From contig JAODTK010005621.1 of the NCBI GenBank assembly GCA_026419785.1, positions 124,001 to 188,000 on the forward strand: a stretch of 64,000 nucleotides of DNA, read 5' to 3'. Under the pieces are notes generated by a model, which was not told where the DNA came from, ran no database searches, and saw nothing but the letters and a program-made list of their open reading frames with translations. Below are positions 1 through 12,999 of this stretch, piece after piece. Position 1 is the first letter of the stretch. Each line of letters starts with the position of its first letter. Made by a program: the position numbers and the translations under genes. This DNA is from Sclerodactyla briareus (taxonomy: Eukaryota; Echinodermata; Holothuroidea; Dendrochirotida; Sclerodactylidae).

Positions 1-2390
1 CAATATCGTGCTCTCGAGTGCAACCATCCATAGCGTAAACGATAAATTGAAGGAGTGAATCAGTTTTGTAAGTTAAAGGACTAAATAAGGGTTTCACTTA
101 GTTGACGTTTTACAATATTCAACGTAGGTGTAATTGCGAGGATGTTTTTCAAGAGTTGGTTTTTATCAACTTTGCCTTAATCTGGGCGGAGATATTTTCA
201 TGGTGAATTTATCAAACATTGATGGCAACCAATAGTTTGTTCCGTCTGTGTGGAAGCATGGATGACACTGTATCATCTTTTGTAAAACGATTTTTGTGTT
301 TTTCCTATAGCAATTCTTTATTTTCATTTTGTATGTTCTCGAGTAAATGAATGGTTGAGAGTTTAAAGAGAAGCTTTATGGTTTAAACAGAAGCTTTTAG
401 GGTTGTCTTTGAATTGATTATTTGAATTCTTGATTTTTTGTTTAGTTATTGTTGCATATTATCATCTTTGTGTGCCGATTTTTGGAATCTGCGGAGACTG
501 AGACGATAACCAGGGTGTCATAATAAACGTGTACCTATAATAAGGCTCTATGGAAACTGCTCGTCTAATGGGTCTTTGACTCTGTATTACGACCCATATT
601 ATCATATAATCTTTTATCTAGCGTATTAGTATGAAGTCCTTATTGCAATCAGTATGTGAGTTGCTATCCTTTCTCCTTCTATTATTCATCTTCACGTTAG
701 AGTAAACTTTCTAGTCTATTAATGTCTGATCTAGTGTCGGAGGAGACCCCTGTTCAATATCGCTGACAGGGTTGTCCCCCAACGACGAAAGTGTTTTTTT
801 GAAATTATGTTTGTTCCTTTAACCCAATGGATAAGTGGAAGGTAAAAAACTAAGCTCTGAGCTCAAATCCGCCCTCTTCAGCCCTGTGCCTACTGGGCAC
901 TTCAGAGATTGAATTATTTATTTCATCCGACCCGAGGTTCGCCTTTAGTTCGTAGGTCACCCGCACTAATGTAGTCACCTGTACTAAATAATATCCTGCA
1001 AGCACACGTTTGGCCGATAAGACTTTTTTCTAAACGGATATTACTTTACTGCATAATTTTGTCTACCGGCTGTTGCAAACGAGCTTTGAACATATATTTA
1101 TAAACAATTGCAGAGGCATGTCTTATGCAACTGATGATTATTGCTATGGTTACTGTAGTCAGAGTAACCCTGACATAATTCCTTGTGCTATTTCTTGTCG
1201 GTCCTGCAGGAGATTGGTTGAGTGGACTCTTTACTTTTTTTACCCTCGTTACAAATGTAATGAATTTATCTGTCATTGTCCCTGATCTGACATCAGTTTA
1301 TATTATGTGTGTGAATCCGTTACTTCCCCCCACCCCACCCCTCCAAGAGTAGGGGGGTGGGTGGCAACTGCAGTTGGACCCACGGGATGAAGGATTTTAA
1401 CCGTGATATACCTGTCTGGCAGTCTCTACCGTTACTGTGAGCGTGTAGATTTGTTGTTACATATCAAGATGTTTGTACATATAAAATGACATGTCGAGGG
1501 TTGTTATGCCAAAACACTTCAAAGTAAAATAAAGACTTATGTTATCACTACCCTGCATTCTGCTTCTTTTCCATATTCTGCGGAATGCCACTGACACTCT
1601 GCCAGTTGCTCACCACCCAGTGCATGCCACTGGATTACAGAGGCCTTTGAAGGTACAATGGCTTGTTGCTTACTAATTTGCAATTCAACGTAATCATTCC
1701 GATATTAGCGCTCAGGGCGCTCGCGAAGTTCCAGGGAGGGCGTCCTTTGATAGTATATTTAGGCCTACATATTCCTATTCGCCAACTCAGACAACCACCC
1801 ACGTGAGACCCCCAACGCTGTGTGTTCAGTCTGGAGATATTTCAGGGGAGTGAAAGGAGAAGAATTGACTTTCGGTGAGGTAATTGATCTATACTCCGAA
1901 ATCTCTGGTGTAGTCAGAAATCTCAGGTGTAGACCACTTGTACGTATTTGTTTGGGAAGTTGGGTGAGCACAGTCTTGTATCAAGACGATGATACTTGAT
2001 ATTCCCGATTACCACTCGCGGAATTTCTGCAGTGCGCCATCACAACACGCATACGTCCTTTCGGGGTTTGTTGTTTGTATCATCGTCTTGTCCAAATTGC
2101 AATCTGCTTCCAAATCGATGGGAGCCAATCACAACACTGAAGGGGAACACACCCCCGCTCCGATTATTCAAATAGGTCTGTGGCGAGTGGTTGTACCGTA
2201 ACAGCTGTTACCACACTTGACATCGAAGATTGCCGTTTAGAAACACTTGACAATTCAAACAGGATTCTTTCACATGACCATGCCACATTTTGCTAATTTT
2301 GGACAGACGGATATTTTCAGCAGCCAGTCGGGCTGCATCTTTTTTGTGTAGACAGATAGAACAATCCTGCTTCAGGAAGGGCTGAACCAA
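1..2390. other. No recognisable gene; weak tRNA-like SINE words
   Basis: At 818-885, TAACCCAATGGATAAGTGG and GAGCTCAAATCCGCC loosely resemble A and B boxes of a tRNA-derived SINE. C/G tracts occur at 1325-1365. No exon or RNA gene was recognised with confidence. Confidence 0.25.
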
Positions 2391-2800
2391 GGGCGTGCGA
2401 TTGTGTTGACGGTTGGGGGGGACGGACAAATGGATACCATCTAAGTCTAAGCGGAGCACCCCACAGGTTGGCGTGGAGCGTGTGAGAAAATTTTTCGTTT
2501 GACAGATCCCCTAAATTGCAGGAAACGGCACTTCCCAAGCCTTATGTGGACATTAGCGCCGTCTTTAAAATTGGTAACAAATTTTCATTTCAGGAGGTCT
2601 CCTAAACTTAGGGATAAATTTCAAGGTTTCGCGTTGGTGGCTGTGCTTCCAAACTACGATGCAAGTGATGTCCCAGTCCTTGAAATGAGCAATGACAATG
2701 GGCCCTGGAAACAAACCACGGTAATGCGTTTTCGCGCGAGATTTTGCAGGATCCAATTTGACAACGACATTGCATGGCCCTCTCGGACCTGTACTTAGCT
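2391..2800 (+). mobile_element. 5' fragment of the ~1.65-kb inverted-repeat element (GGCGGCGAT family)
   Basis: The segment beginning GGGCGTGCGATTGTGTTGAC parallels the 5' end of the full copy at 47866. Shared landmarks are GACGGTTGGGGG, GGACGGACAA, CACAGGTTGGCG, AAAATTTTTCGTTT and the GATCCAATTTGACAACGAC block. Homology stops near 2800, where the hairpin that borders the tandem array begins. The element was therefore truncated at this point. Confidence 0.65.
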
Positions 2801-2807
2801 GAGTTTT

Positions 2808-2837
2808 TGTCTCGCCTGAACTTGTTCAGGAGAGACA
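2808..2837. repeat. Hairpin motif, left border of tandem array A
   Basis: TGTCTCGCCTGAAC, then TT, then GTTCAGGAGAGACA form a 14-bp stem with one mismatch. A close copy with more mismatches lies at 6058-6088, just after the array. A reverse-oriented version (AGGCGAGACAAAG) occurs near 12990 at the end of another repeat block. The motif therefore behaves like an element end. Confidence 0.7.
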
Positions 2838-3159
2838 AGTGGTAACTTTGTTGTGTGGGTCTGTCTGGTCTGTCGTCCGTCTTCTGTCGTCCGTATGTGG
2901 GTTTTAGTATCTCCTGACGTGGAAGCCACCATGCTGAGGCCTTTTTGTGGAGGGTGCGCGGTGAACGCCGTTGCGATGTGCATCCAACTTTCGTCCCGAA
3001 AAAGACCAGCCCTTTGCATAAATTTGCTATTGATGAAAATGGACCGACGCTTGTGTTACAAGATTATATCTTGATCGGGTTAGGCATTGGTATGCCGTGG
3101 GGGTATATAACAAACTATGAAGAGTACAGAAACTGATCCGGATTCCTGCATGATATATG

Positions 3160-6050
3160 CTAATTAAGTAGTTCTAATTTGCATAATTCTGGATAGTTTG
3201 CGTTGTTGGATAATTTTGACGAAACTTGGTGGAGCTGGTTTACTATAGTCCCAATGAATTTTACAGTAGGGAGGAGCGGCCCAGAGGCATTTAATGTAAT
3301 AGCTGTCATTCAGGTCACTAGGGGTGCAAAAATGTTTTTCTGGCCATATCGGAGAAGAATTGAATGTCTGTGAAGGATCATCATTGTGATATAATTGGTG
3401 ACTGCCTGTGTGGGACCTCTGACCTCCACTTGACCTCTGTCGGGTGGTCATGTGGTTAAAGGTTGAGTCTTGAATACAGTCATTTAGGAGACAGGCACAA
3501 AAATTAGAATGGTTTCTTTTCGGACATGTGATAGACCTTGTGTGCTCATGGAGGAGACCAAATCCGCTTCGATCGGAACGCATACTTTGGTCGGAAAGGG
3601 GTCAAAGTTTAAGTTAAAAGCTTTTTCTGACAAAACATGGGCGGTTCATGAAATGCAATATGCTTCTAGGATGGATGTCATAATGGAAGTAACATTTTTT
3701 ATAAAAAAACCGCCAGGTCATTGAAAGTCCATAAAAGGTCACTTAGGGGTCAAAAACTGAATTTGAATTGTGGCAATAGCATGGGCATGTTCATCAGACT
3801 GTAAAATTCCTAGGGAGTGTATTGTATCACATGAGATTACAAGTTTCATAAAACTGCCCATGTCATTAAGGGTCATTCAAGGTCACTTACGGGTCAAAAA
3901 AATGTTTTCTGGCCTTCATCGGAGCATTGAAATTTGTGACGGCGGAAGGTTCATATTGATTAGAATTGTTGACCTGCATGTTTTTGTGACCTCTGACCTC
4001 AATTTGACTTGTCGGGTGGTAAGGTGGTTTTAAAGTGTGAGTTCTTGAATATAAAAGTGTGTTATTTAAGCGTTACGGGCAAAAAAAAAAATAGAAAATG
4101 GTTTATTTTGGGATAGGTGATAGACCTTTGTGGCTTCAGGAGGAAACCAACTCCCGCGTGGATCGGACGCATACTTGGTAGTTACAAGGGTGTCAAAGTT
4201 AGTTAATTTAATAGCTTTTTTCGCAAGACATTAGGCATGTCATGGAAGTGCAATATGCTTAGGAGTGGGATGCATAACCTGGAGAGTAACAATTTTTATA
4301 AAAACGCCATGTCATTGAAGGTCACTTAGGGTCAAAAACTGAATTTAGTAATTTTGCAATAGCACTGAGCATGTTTATCCGAATGCAAAATGCTCCTAGG
4401 AGTGGATGTATAACGTGGAGAGTTACAATTTCATAAAAAACCTGCCATGTCATTAAGGTCAATTAGGGTCAAAACGTTTTCTGGCCATAATCGGAGATTG
4501 ACGATTTGTGAGGCTGGAAGGTTTCATATGTCATTATAATGTTGACCTGATGTGTGTGACCTCTGACCCAATTGGAACTCTGTCGGGTGGTCATGTGGTT
4601 AAAGGTTGAGTCTTGAATAAATGTGCTATTTAAGGAGTACGGCAAAAAAAAAAAAAACCATAGAAACTGTTAGTTTTGGATATGTGCTAGGACCTTTGTG
4701 TGCTTCATGGAGGAAAACAACGCCCGCTTTGATCGGACGGAACTTTGGTAGTTACAAGGGGTCAAAGTTAATGTAATAGCGTTTTCGCAATAAAAATTAG
4801 GAATGTCATTGGGAATGCAATATGCTCTAGGAGTGGATGAATCAATGGAGAGTAACAATTTTTATAAAACCAGCCATGTCATTGAAGGTCACTTAGGGTT
4901 CTCAAAAATGAATTAGTACTTTTGGCAATGCTGGGCTGTTCATCAGAATGGCAAAGCTTCTAGGAGTGATGTATCACATGGGAGTTCAATTCATAAAATA
5001 AACTGCCATTCATTAAAGGGTCACTTAAGGGTCAAAAAATGTTTTATGGCCATAATCGGAGAAGGGGAATATGTGAAGGCTTGGAGGTTCCACTATTGTC
5101 AGATAAGTGGTTGACCTGCATGTGTCGTGACCTCGGACTCAATTTGACATGTGGTCGGGTTGGTCATTGGTTAAAGGTTGAGTCGTGAATAAATGTTGCT
5201 TAGGTAAGGAGTTACGGGCAAAAAAAAAATAGAAACTGGTTATTTCGGATATGTTATAGCCCTTTGTGTGCTTCATGGAGGAAACCAACTCCCGCTTCGA
5301 TGGACACTACTTCGGTTAGTTACAAGGGGGTCAAGGTTAATTAATAGTTTCTCGCGATAACATGGGCGTGTTCATTGGATGCAATAGCTTTAGGGTGATG
5401 ATCCCATGGAGAGTAACAATTTTTATAAAAACCGCCATGTCATTGAAGGTCATCAAGTCACGTAGGGGTAATTAAAAAACTGATTTAGTACTTTATAGGC
5501 AATAAGCACTGGGCATGTTCAGAAGGTCAAAATGCTCCTAGGAGTGGATGTATCACATGGAGGTTACAATTTCATAAGAACGGCCATGTAATTAAAGGTC
5601 ATTCAAGGTCACTTAGGGGTCAACAAATGTTTCTGGCCATAATCCGAGAATTGAATACTGTGAAGCTGGAAGGTCACCATTGTGATATATTGGTGACCTG
5701 CAGGTGTGTGACCTCTGACCTCAATTTGACCTTGTCGGGTGGCATGTGGTGAAAGGTTGCGTCTTGAATAAAGGTGCTTATTAAGGAGTGAGGGCACAGA
5801 AATAGAAAAATGGTTAGTTTGGTTATGTGAGACCGTTGGGTGCTCATGGAGGGAAAAACAACTCCCGCATTTGACGGGACGCATACTTTGGTAATTACAA
5901 GGTCAAAGTTAATTTAATAGCTTTTTCGCAATAAATTGGCGTGTTCATTGAATGCAATATGTTATAGGAGTGATGCATCACATGGAGAGTAAAAATTTTA
6001 TAAAAACCGCCATGTTCATGAAGGTAATCACAGGCACGTAGGGTCACAAT
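3160..6050 (+). repeat. Tandem array A, about five copies of a ~575-bp monomer
   Basis: The landmark 'GGCAAAAA...TAGAAA-TGGTT' recurs at about 3495, 4079, 4642, 5217 and 5785, a period of 563-584 bp. Other landmarks recur with it: ACCGCCATGTCATTGAAGGT, CTAGGAGTGGATG, GACCTCTGACCTCAATTTGA and GTCGGGTGGTCATGTGG. Copies differ by many single-base indels. The same monomer in reverse orientation forms the arrays at 25.98-30.24 kb and 36.85-37.93 kb. No coding potential. Confidence 0.9.
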
Positions 6051-6057
6051 TGGATTT

Positions 6058-6088
6058 TGTCTCGCGTGAATTTTGTTCAAGGAGGGAC
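6058..6088. repeat. Hairpin motif, right border of array A
   Basis: TGTCTCGCGTGAAT ... TTCAAGGAGGGACA is a diverged copy, in the same orientation, of the hairpin at 2808-2837. The flanking bases are also similar (GGTCACTTTGT against GGTAACTTTGT). The two copies bracket array A. Confidence 0.65.
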
Positions 6089-6601
6089 AATAGTGGTCAC
6101 TTTGTCAGGTTACACCTGCAGAAGCTCTGGTTGTTGAGATAGCTGGGGGGGGGGGAGTGGGTGGGGACACTGAGGAATAAGACAAAAAACTTTATTAGGT
6201 GAGACCATGTTCACTCACTATGAGCTGTTGGTCACCTTAGTCAGCCAAAAGAATCAGTGGTCAAGGGGTTTTGCAGTGTGGATAAATTGCTTCATTCATG
6301 CAATGTTCAAGTTTGTGGAATTCCAATGCAATGTATTAAGTGTGGTTCACCAATTGGTCCTTGGATAAGTGAACTGCTTAATGGGTCAACAGAAAGTGAA
6401 AGTACTGGTCGATTTGCAGAATTTGAGGCAATAGTAGTAACATGTCCACAAAAATTATATGGTTAGACATGGTCGAAATCAGTCCTTATGGTTTTAATTG
6501 CGTCACCCTGATGGAGGGTAGGCTGTTTCTGTTAAATTGCTAATACCAGAATCTTAAAGAGCAACTCATTAAAGCCTTGTAATTGTTGAATGGTTGATAA
6601 T
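6089..6601. other. Unique-looking spacer
   Basis: Between array A and the 2.18-kb duplication lies a 9-bp G run near 6145 and otherwise ordinary sequence. I see no coding or RNA feature. Confidence 0.5.
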
Positions 6602-8779
6602 AGATGAAAACACTGATCGCGTAACCAAGGCGAGACCACTGGGGGCGATTCGCCTTGGTTACACAAAGATTGCCCATTTTATTTCTTTGGGGACCACAGT
6701 TCGCAGGGGAGGGACACTCCTTTCGGGCAGACAGGTGGCCAAATGAGTCAAACACAGAAGTAAAACGGCAACTGCGCGCGAAGCGCTCGCGAAATTTAAC
6801 GTTTGGACCTTTGAACATTCCAGCGAAAAGTCAGGATATAAGGTTGGAGATGAATCTTCACCTGATTTCCATCATAGCCTGTGCACGAAATTTGTGGCGT
6901 TCCTGGCTTGAATGCTTTGACGGCTATTTACGGGGTTTCTACCCGCTACCGTGTGCACGCACCCGCTTTCAAAAAGGGGTCGCACCCATCACCAGTGATG
7001 CTGGAATTTGCAAATAAACATGATAAAACCAATGCCAAAAATCACAGGGACCCGCCCAGTTGGTTTAGACTTACCCCTGTGACTCACCTCCTTCCCTTAA
7101 AAAACAACATTTTTAATTTTTAGTTTTTTCTTTTTTTTCTTTGGAACTATCTCTTAATTGGCAATTCTTGTTCTAAAATTTTGAATCATTAATGCCTTTG
7201 TGACAACCGCAGTTGTCGCGGTCCTGCCGATTTTCGATGCCGCACGGTTGCCCTCATAGTGATAGTATTGCACCGTGCATTGACTTTCACGTGGTCGCGA
7301 CCCATGAAAATAACAAAAAAAGACACACAATCACAGATCCCGCCCAGGTGGTAGACCTGACGACCTTCGCATAACCCCCTTCACCTCGAGACAAGCGATT
7401 TCTATGGTGGTTGTTGTTTAGGGAATAAACTGGTCCCATAGCAGGAAATCGACAACGTTCCCATGAATTTTCCAAAAAATTTCGAAAAATGAAGCAGCGA
7501 AGAATTCACTCAATAGACCATTTAGGTCGGTCATTTGATTCGTTAAGCACAGGTTACTGCGGGAAATGTCGGATACAGTGCAGCGAAATGCGTCGGGCTC
7601 AATATTGGGGGGGGGAGCCATCCCCCCCATGATCGCCGCCCATGGCCAGCAACATAATGTCTTAACGCAGCCTAGGTGAGCACTCCCGTGTGAATGTACG
7701 CGTAATACAATAAATTAGTAGCACATATATCCAGAAAAGACTAAATCAGCCGTCCTCGGTAGAGAGAAATATACAAAAAGAACGATTGACACAGGAAGCA
7801 TTCGCCATTTCATATTGGTATAAACGGGGTTCAGTTGGGGAAAAACCTACTTAGCTTGTTGTAAACAGGATAACTCGACCCTACCTGGATGGACGAGGCT
7901 CTACCTCGATGTGGGTTCCCATACTTTAGGTTCTGATCCCTGGTGTTTTGGGGTCATGTCAAAGGTCATTTGAGGTCAAAGCCTGGGAAAAATTTCTAAC
8001 ACGAATGCCTGGTCTGATCAAGTCAAAATGGTATGCGCTTCCTCAGGGGAAAGCAAGGATTCATTCATTGGTTGGAAGAAACATGCAGCCTGAAAAAAAA
8101 AAAAAAGATAATACAAAGGCTGCTTTCATGATTCATCCAAATTCTATCTCTTTAGAGCTCTTCTGTAAGAATGAGGGCACTGTACAAAGCACAGTTAGAA
8201 TCGTCATCAACAGGAATAGAATCTCCAGCACAGCTGGGGCTTGGTTGGCACGATCGTGCTTGGTAATCGTTTGGCTTGGCGCAAAAAACAACCACCTGAT
8301 GGGATGTCAACACGGTGCATGTTCCCTAGATTCAATGGATCTTTGTGTTCATTATTCTTCCCAATAATGAGAAAACAATTGAATTATAACACACATCAGA
8401 GGGCATACAGAAAATTGGGCGGCTCTATCAACCCTGCCAGGCTGGCCAGAGAGATGGACCCTTTTTTTGAGCTAATTATTCCTTTTTTTTTTTTTTTTTT
8501 TTTTTTAGCTCCATGCTTGTAAGCTATGGAATCTGCATTCAATCATCGTCCCAGTGTGCCTTTTGGACCCCCAACGGGCTCATTCTGCTGATGGTGTGAC
8601 CAAACTTGAACACAGTGGGGTTTATTGACCATGGAACAGTTTGACTAGTGATGGTCAAGGTGCGAAACGTTCAGTAGGGGGGCTAATACCCATTATATCA
8701 TTCTACAAATTTTGTTGCACAGTGGCTGATGTTTGGTAGTCAGCATGGATGGTCTAAAGCTGTACTTTGGGGTGTTAGG
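6602..8779 (+). repeat. 2.18-kb direct duplication, copy 1
   Basis: Starting at AGATGAAAACACTGATCGCG, this block is matched along its length by 8780-10957. Landmarks: GCGCGCGAAGCGC, CGGCTCAATATTGGGGGGG with ATGATCGCCGCCCATGGCCAG, TAACTCGACCCTACCTGGATG, CACTGTACAAAGCACAGT, a T20-type tract near 8485, and GGTGCACAGTG-type repeat at the end. Its first part (to 7640) is a 5'-truncated GGCGGCGAT element. The copies differ by scattered indels. Confidence 0.9.
6619..6661. repeat. Perfect 13-bp stem hairpin
   Basis: GTAACCAAGGCGA and TCGCCTTGGTTAC are perfectly complementary around a 17-base loop. The counterpart in duplication copy 2 (about 8797-8840) has lost bases in both arms, so the pairing there is imperfect. 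Confidence 0.75.
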
Positions 8780-10957
8780 AGATGAAAACATGATCGCGTA
8801 ACCAGGCGAGACACTGGGGGCGATCGCCTTGTTTATCACAAAGATTGCCCCATTTTATCTGTCTTGCGGGACCACAGGCGGCATGGGAGGGACCACTCAT
8901 TATCGGGGCCAGACAGGTGGCCAAATCAGTTTAAAAACACAGAGTAAAAACGGAACTGCGCGCGAAGCGCATGCGAAAACATTTATACGTTTGGAACTTT
9001 GAACATTCCTCGAAAGTCAGGATATAAAGTTTGGATATGAATCTTCACCTGAATTTCCATATACCTTTGCCACGGAATTGTGGCGTTTCCTGGGCTGAAT
9101 CTTTGACGGCTATTTTAAGGGTTTCCACCCGCACGTGTGCAACGCACCCATCTTTCAACAGTGGTCGCACCCATACATTGATGTGGATTTGCAAATAAAC
9201 AGATCAACCCATGCCCAAAAATCACAGGACCCGCCAGGTGGTAGACTTACCCCTGTTGCCTCAACTCCTTCCCTTAAAAAAACAACAAGGTTTACATTTG
9301 GGCATGCCATCGAAAATCCAGGCAATAGTTGTACTTCGACTAATTTTCTTAACTTTTGAATCATTCATGCTTTTTGACAAACGCAGTTTGTACCGTTCCC
9401 TGGCTGCATTTTTTAATGCCGCACCGTGTGCCCTCATCAGTTCATATTGACCACCGTGCATTCGGACTTTCAAGTGGTCGCACCCATGCATAAACAAAAA
9501 AGAACAAATCACGATCCGCAGTGGTAGACCTACCGCCCTCGCCTCACCCCCTTCCCTCGAGAAAGCGATTTCTATGGTGCGTTTGTTTGTTTATTTGACT
9601 AACTGATCCCCTAGCAGAGAATCGACAACGTCCAATGAATGTCCAAAAAATTTCGAAAATGGAGCAGGCAGGAAGTTCACTCAAACTAGACCATTTAGGG
9701 AGGTCATTATGATTCGTTAAGCACGGTTACTGCTCGACATGTCGGATACAGTGTCAGCGAAATAGCGTCCGGCTCAATATTGGGGGGGGGACGCCATCCC
9801 CCCCATGATCGCCGCCCATGGCCAGAAACAATAATCGTTTAAACGCAAGACTAGGGGAGCACTCACGGAATGAATACGGTAATAACAATAAAACTTATGT
9901 AGGCCACATATATCCCAGAAAAGACTAATCAGCGTTGCTCGGTAGGAGAGAAATATACAAAAAGAACGATTTGACACAGGAAGCAGTTCTCATTTTCATA
10001 TTTTGGTATACACCAGGGGTCAGTTGTGGGAAAAAACTACTTTAGATTGTTGATAACCAGGATAACTCGACCCTACCTGGATGGGGACGAGGCTCATACC
10101 TGTAGTGGGTTCCCATACTTTAGTTCATGATTCCCTGGTTGTTTGGGTCTCATGTCAAAGGTATCGAGGTCAAAGACTGGAAAAATAGCTCTAACACGAA
10201 TGCCTGGTCTGATCAAGTCAAAATTGGCTATGCAGCTTCCTCGGGGAAAGCAAGTGCATCATTCAATTGTGTCTGAAGAAACCTGACAGACTGAAAAAAA
10301 AAAAGATTAAAACACAAGCTTGCTTGAATGCTTCATAAGTCTATCTCTTTAGAGCTCTTCTGTAAGAATGAGGGCACTGTACAAAGCACAGTATGAATCG
10401 TCATCACCAGAATTAGAATCTCCAGCACAGATGGGGCTTGGTTGGCACCGATCGTGCTTGGTAATCGTGGCGCAAAAAAACAACCACCCTGATGGAATGT
10501 CAAACCCAGTGCATGTTCCTAGATTCAATGGATCTTGTGTTCATTAATTCTCAAATAATGAGGAAAAACAATTGAATTATAACACACATCAGATGAGCAT
10601 ACAAGGAAAATTTGGGGCTTATCAAACCTGCCAGCTGGCCAGAGAGACCTTTTTTTGAGCTAATATTCCTTTTTTTTTTTTTTTTTTTTAGCTCCATGAT
10701 GGTTAACGCTATTGGAATCTGCACGTCAATCTATCTGTTCCAGGGTGCCTTTTTGGACCCCAAACGGCATCTGTGAGGATGTTGACCACAAACTTGAACA
10801 CAGGGGTTATTGACCCAGGAACATTTGACGTAGTGATGGTCAAGGTAGAAAGTCATTAGGGGGGGCTACTACACCATTATATCTCTACAAATTTTGGTGC
10901 ACAGTGTGATGTTGGTCATAATGATGATCTTACAGCTGTACCTTTGGGGTGGTAGGA
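8780..10957 (+). repeat. 2.18-kb direct duplication, copy 2
   Basis: This is the second copy of 6602-8779, of equal length. It ends at GGGGTGGTAGGAA, where it continues into further units of the short tandem repeat at 10880-11580. Copy 1 ends at the same point and joins copy 2. Unequal exchange between these repeats could have produced the duplication. Confidence 0.9.
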
Positions 10958-11580
10958 ATGTTTGGTCCAAAGTCCCACATGGGTCCATTTATGATACTTG
11001 AAATGTTTCCTCAAGTTGCATGTAATGATTCTTGGGTGGGGGGGTGTTCAGGAATTTCGGGGGACCAGTTTGGGCCCTGGAGCAGATATGTGAAATACCG
11101 CAAAATCTTGTAATCTTACCAAATTTTGTGCACAGTGTGACATTCGGTCATAATGATGGTCTGACCGCATAATTTCAGGGCCAGAAGATTTAGGACCGAA
11201 GCCACCCCCCCCCCACCCCCGTGTGTAATTAGGCCTCTTACAAATTTTGGTGTTGTGTTGGACATTCGTTAGAACAATGGCCTAACATCCATACATTCGG
11301 GGTTGTTCAGGAATTTTTAGTCAAAGGTCCCACTCGGGCCATTTGCACCAAAGGGGTCTCAAAATGCCACGAAAGTAACATGTAATGGTGGTCTCTGGGT
11401 AGAGAGCCATTGGGGTGTTCAGGAGTTCTGGTCCCTAGGACCCAGTATTGGGTTACCACAAAATCTTGATCTCCTAATAAATTCTTGCTTACACAGTGTG
11501 ATGTTTGGTCATAATGATGTCTAACAGCCAAACAACCTGCCAAGAGGTTAGACCCAAGGCCCAAGTGCCACCTTCATTAA
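10880..11580 (+). repeat. Short tandem repeat, period about 118/236 bp
   Basis: The block 'CAAATTTTGGTGCACAGTGTGA...GGTCATAATGATG' recurs near 10883, 11117, 11238 and 11475, spaced 234, 121 and 237 bp. Between them lie 'GGGGTGTTCAGGAATTT' and 'GTCCCACNTGGGTCCATTT'. The same family occurs in reverse orientation at 31110-31890. Confidence 0.75.
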
Positions 11581-11599
11581 ATGGCCTCACCTCCCTATT

Positions 11600-12419
11600 G
11601 ACAAACAAGGCGATCGCTAGCAGCCCAGGCTTCTTTGCCTGTTAAAATGAAAATTTCCTCCATTATTCATTGCTTTGATTTTCCAAGCAGCAGGGACATT
11701 CCATAAAGCCCCCCAACCCCCTGCCAGGCAAGCAAACATCATCCCCTCCCCAAAAGCCTATCCCAAGAAGCATGGCAAGGATGTCCCAAACTATATCTTT
11801 CGGAACCTCCACATTTTTCTATCTTTAATGCAATTTTTGACATATAATTGACATCTATAGCAACACAGTCACAGACCATTTCCAAGTACAGCTAGGTCTG
11901 AACATACTCCATGGTCTGAAGAAACAAACATAGGTGATGACAAATTGATGGGCTATCTCTCTTTGGTAGCAAGCCCCTATAAAGACTGTGGGTTGTCAGT
12001 AAGAGAGAAGCTACATCAGGTCTGTGGATGGAGACGTTAAAAGGCGAGCCCAGTGAGCAGAATTCTCACCCCTGCTCGTTTACTCAGTGGCACTCTTCGA
12101 AAAGAGTAGGCGAGTTCGTGGTGACCTTCCCACCAAGCGACACCAGGTAAAGAAGAGGCACAAGCGAACAAAGAAAAATGTTACAGGATATTTTGTAGGG
12201 TAATCAACCTAACCAAATTGGATGGGTAATGTGAGCAGAGAGGGTTTGCTGGGCAGCTTAATAACAGCAGTAAAATGTCAAAGGAGCTATGGTTCACTCG
12301 GTCCTCCGTGCTTTATTCTCGCAGGAGCTATTATATGAAGGGATTCAATCAAATTCAGAACATCAAAATACATCAAATCCAGAAAATGTTAACAGACCAT
12401 ACCTACTGAGTTTGGCACA
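11600..12419. other. No recognisable gene
   Basis: Ordinary mixed sequence. A short inverted repeat (CTCTTCGAAAAGAG, near 12095) and pyrimidine stretches are present. No conserved coding block was found on either strand. Confidence 0.4.
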
Positions 12420-12995
12420 ATTCTTAAGTGGAAATTAATAAATTATGCAAATTAGGCACATACAATGACCTCTACTGACCCAGCTGTACATTTAAATTGA
12501 TCAGGATCAAAGGTGGATCACAATACCAAGTTTTACGGAAATCCAACAAACTTTCAAAAATTGCATAAATATGCAAATCAAACACATTAAATGACTCCAG
12601 TAACTCCGACTTCACTTTTAAATTTCGGGGACCCATGGTGACCACATCCACCACGTTTCGTGGGTGAAAATCCGACAAACTTGAAAAATTGGCAGAAACT
12701 TATTGCAAATTAGACCACTTACTTAGCTATTTTAGGCTGTCATCCAGTCTACATGCCAAAACTACATCACTGTAACCCATACGGTTCTTGCCGTAATATT
12801 GCTCCAACGAGCTAATAATAATTTACATAAAATAGCGAATTACTCAATCTAATCAGATCGGTACACCCAACCCGGTGCTACACACAAAATTTCTTCATAA
12901 TCGCCTCCAAGGTTTGTGAAGGAAATCATGCTACAGAAGGTGACACACACACACCATAGTGCCACTAGTTCTTCCTGAATTTCATCAGGCGAGAC
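12420..12995. repeat. Diverged repeat related to the tail of the TATATCCCCGC elements
   Basis: Repeated phrases (TATGCAAATTAG, AAATGACTCC, CCACGTTTCGTGGG, TCCGACAAACTTGAAAA) match in kind the unit found at 30240-30800, 35650-36060 and 37930-38520. The block ends near 12990 with CATCAGGCGAGACAAAG, the reverse of the hairpin that borders array A. Confidence 0.5.
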
Positions 12996-12999
12996 AAAG

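Noticed and set aside
3160-6050. Many short ORFs in the ~575-bp array
   Set aside because: They are not conserved between monomers and fall in different frames because of indels.
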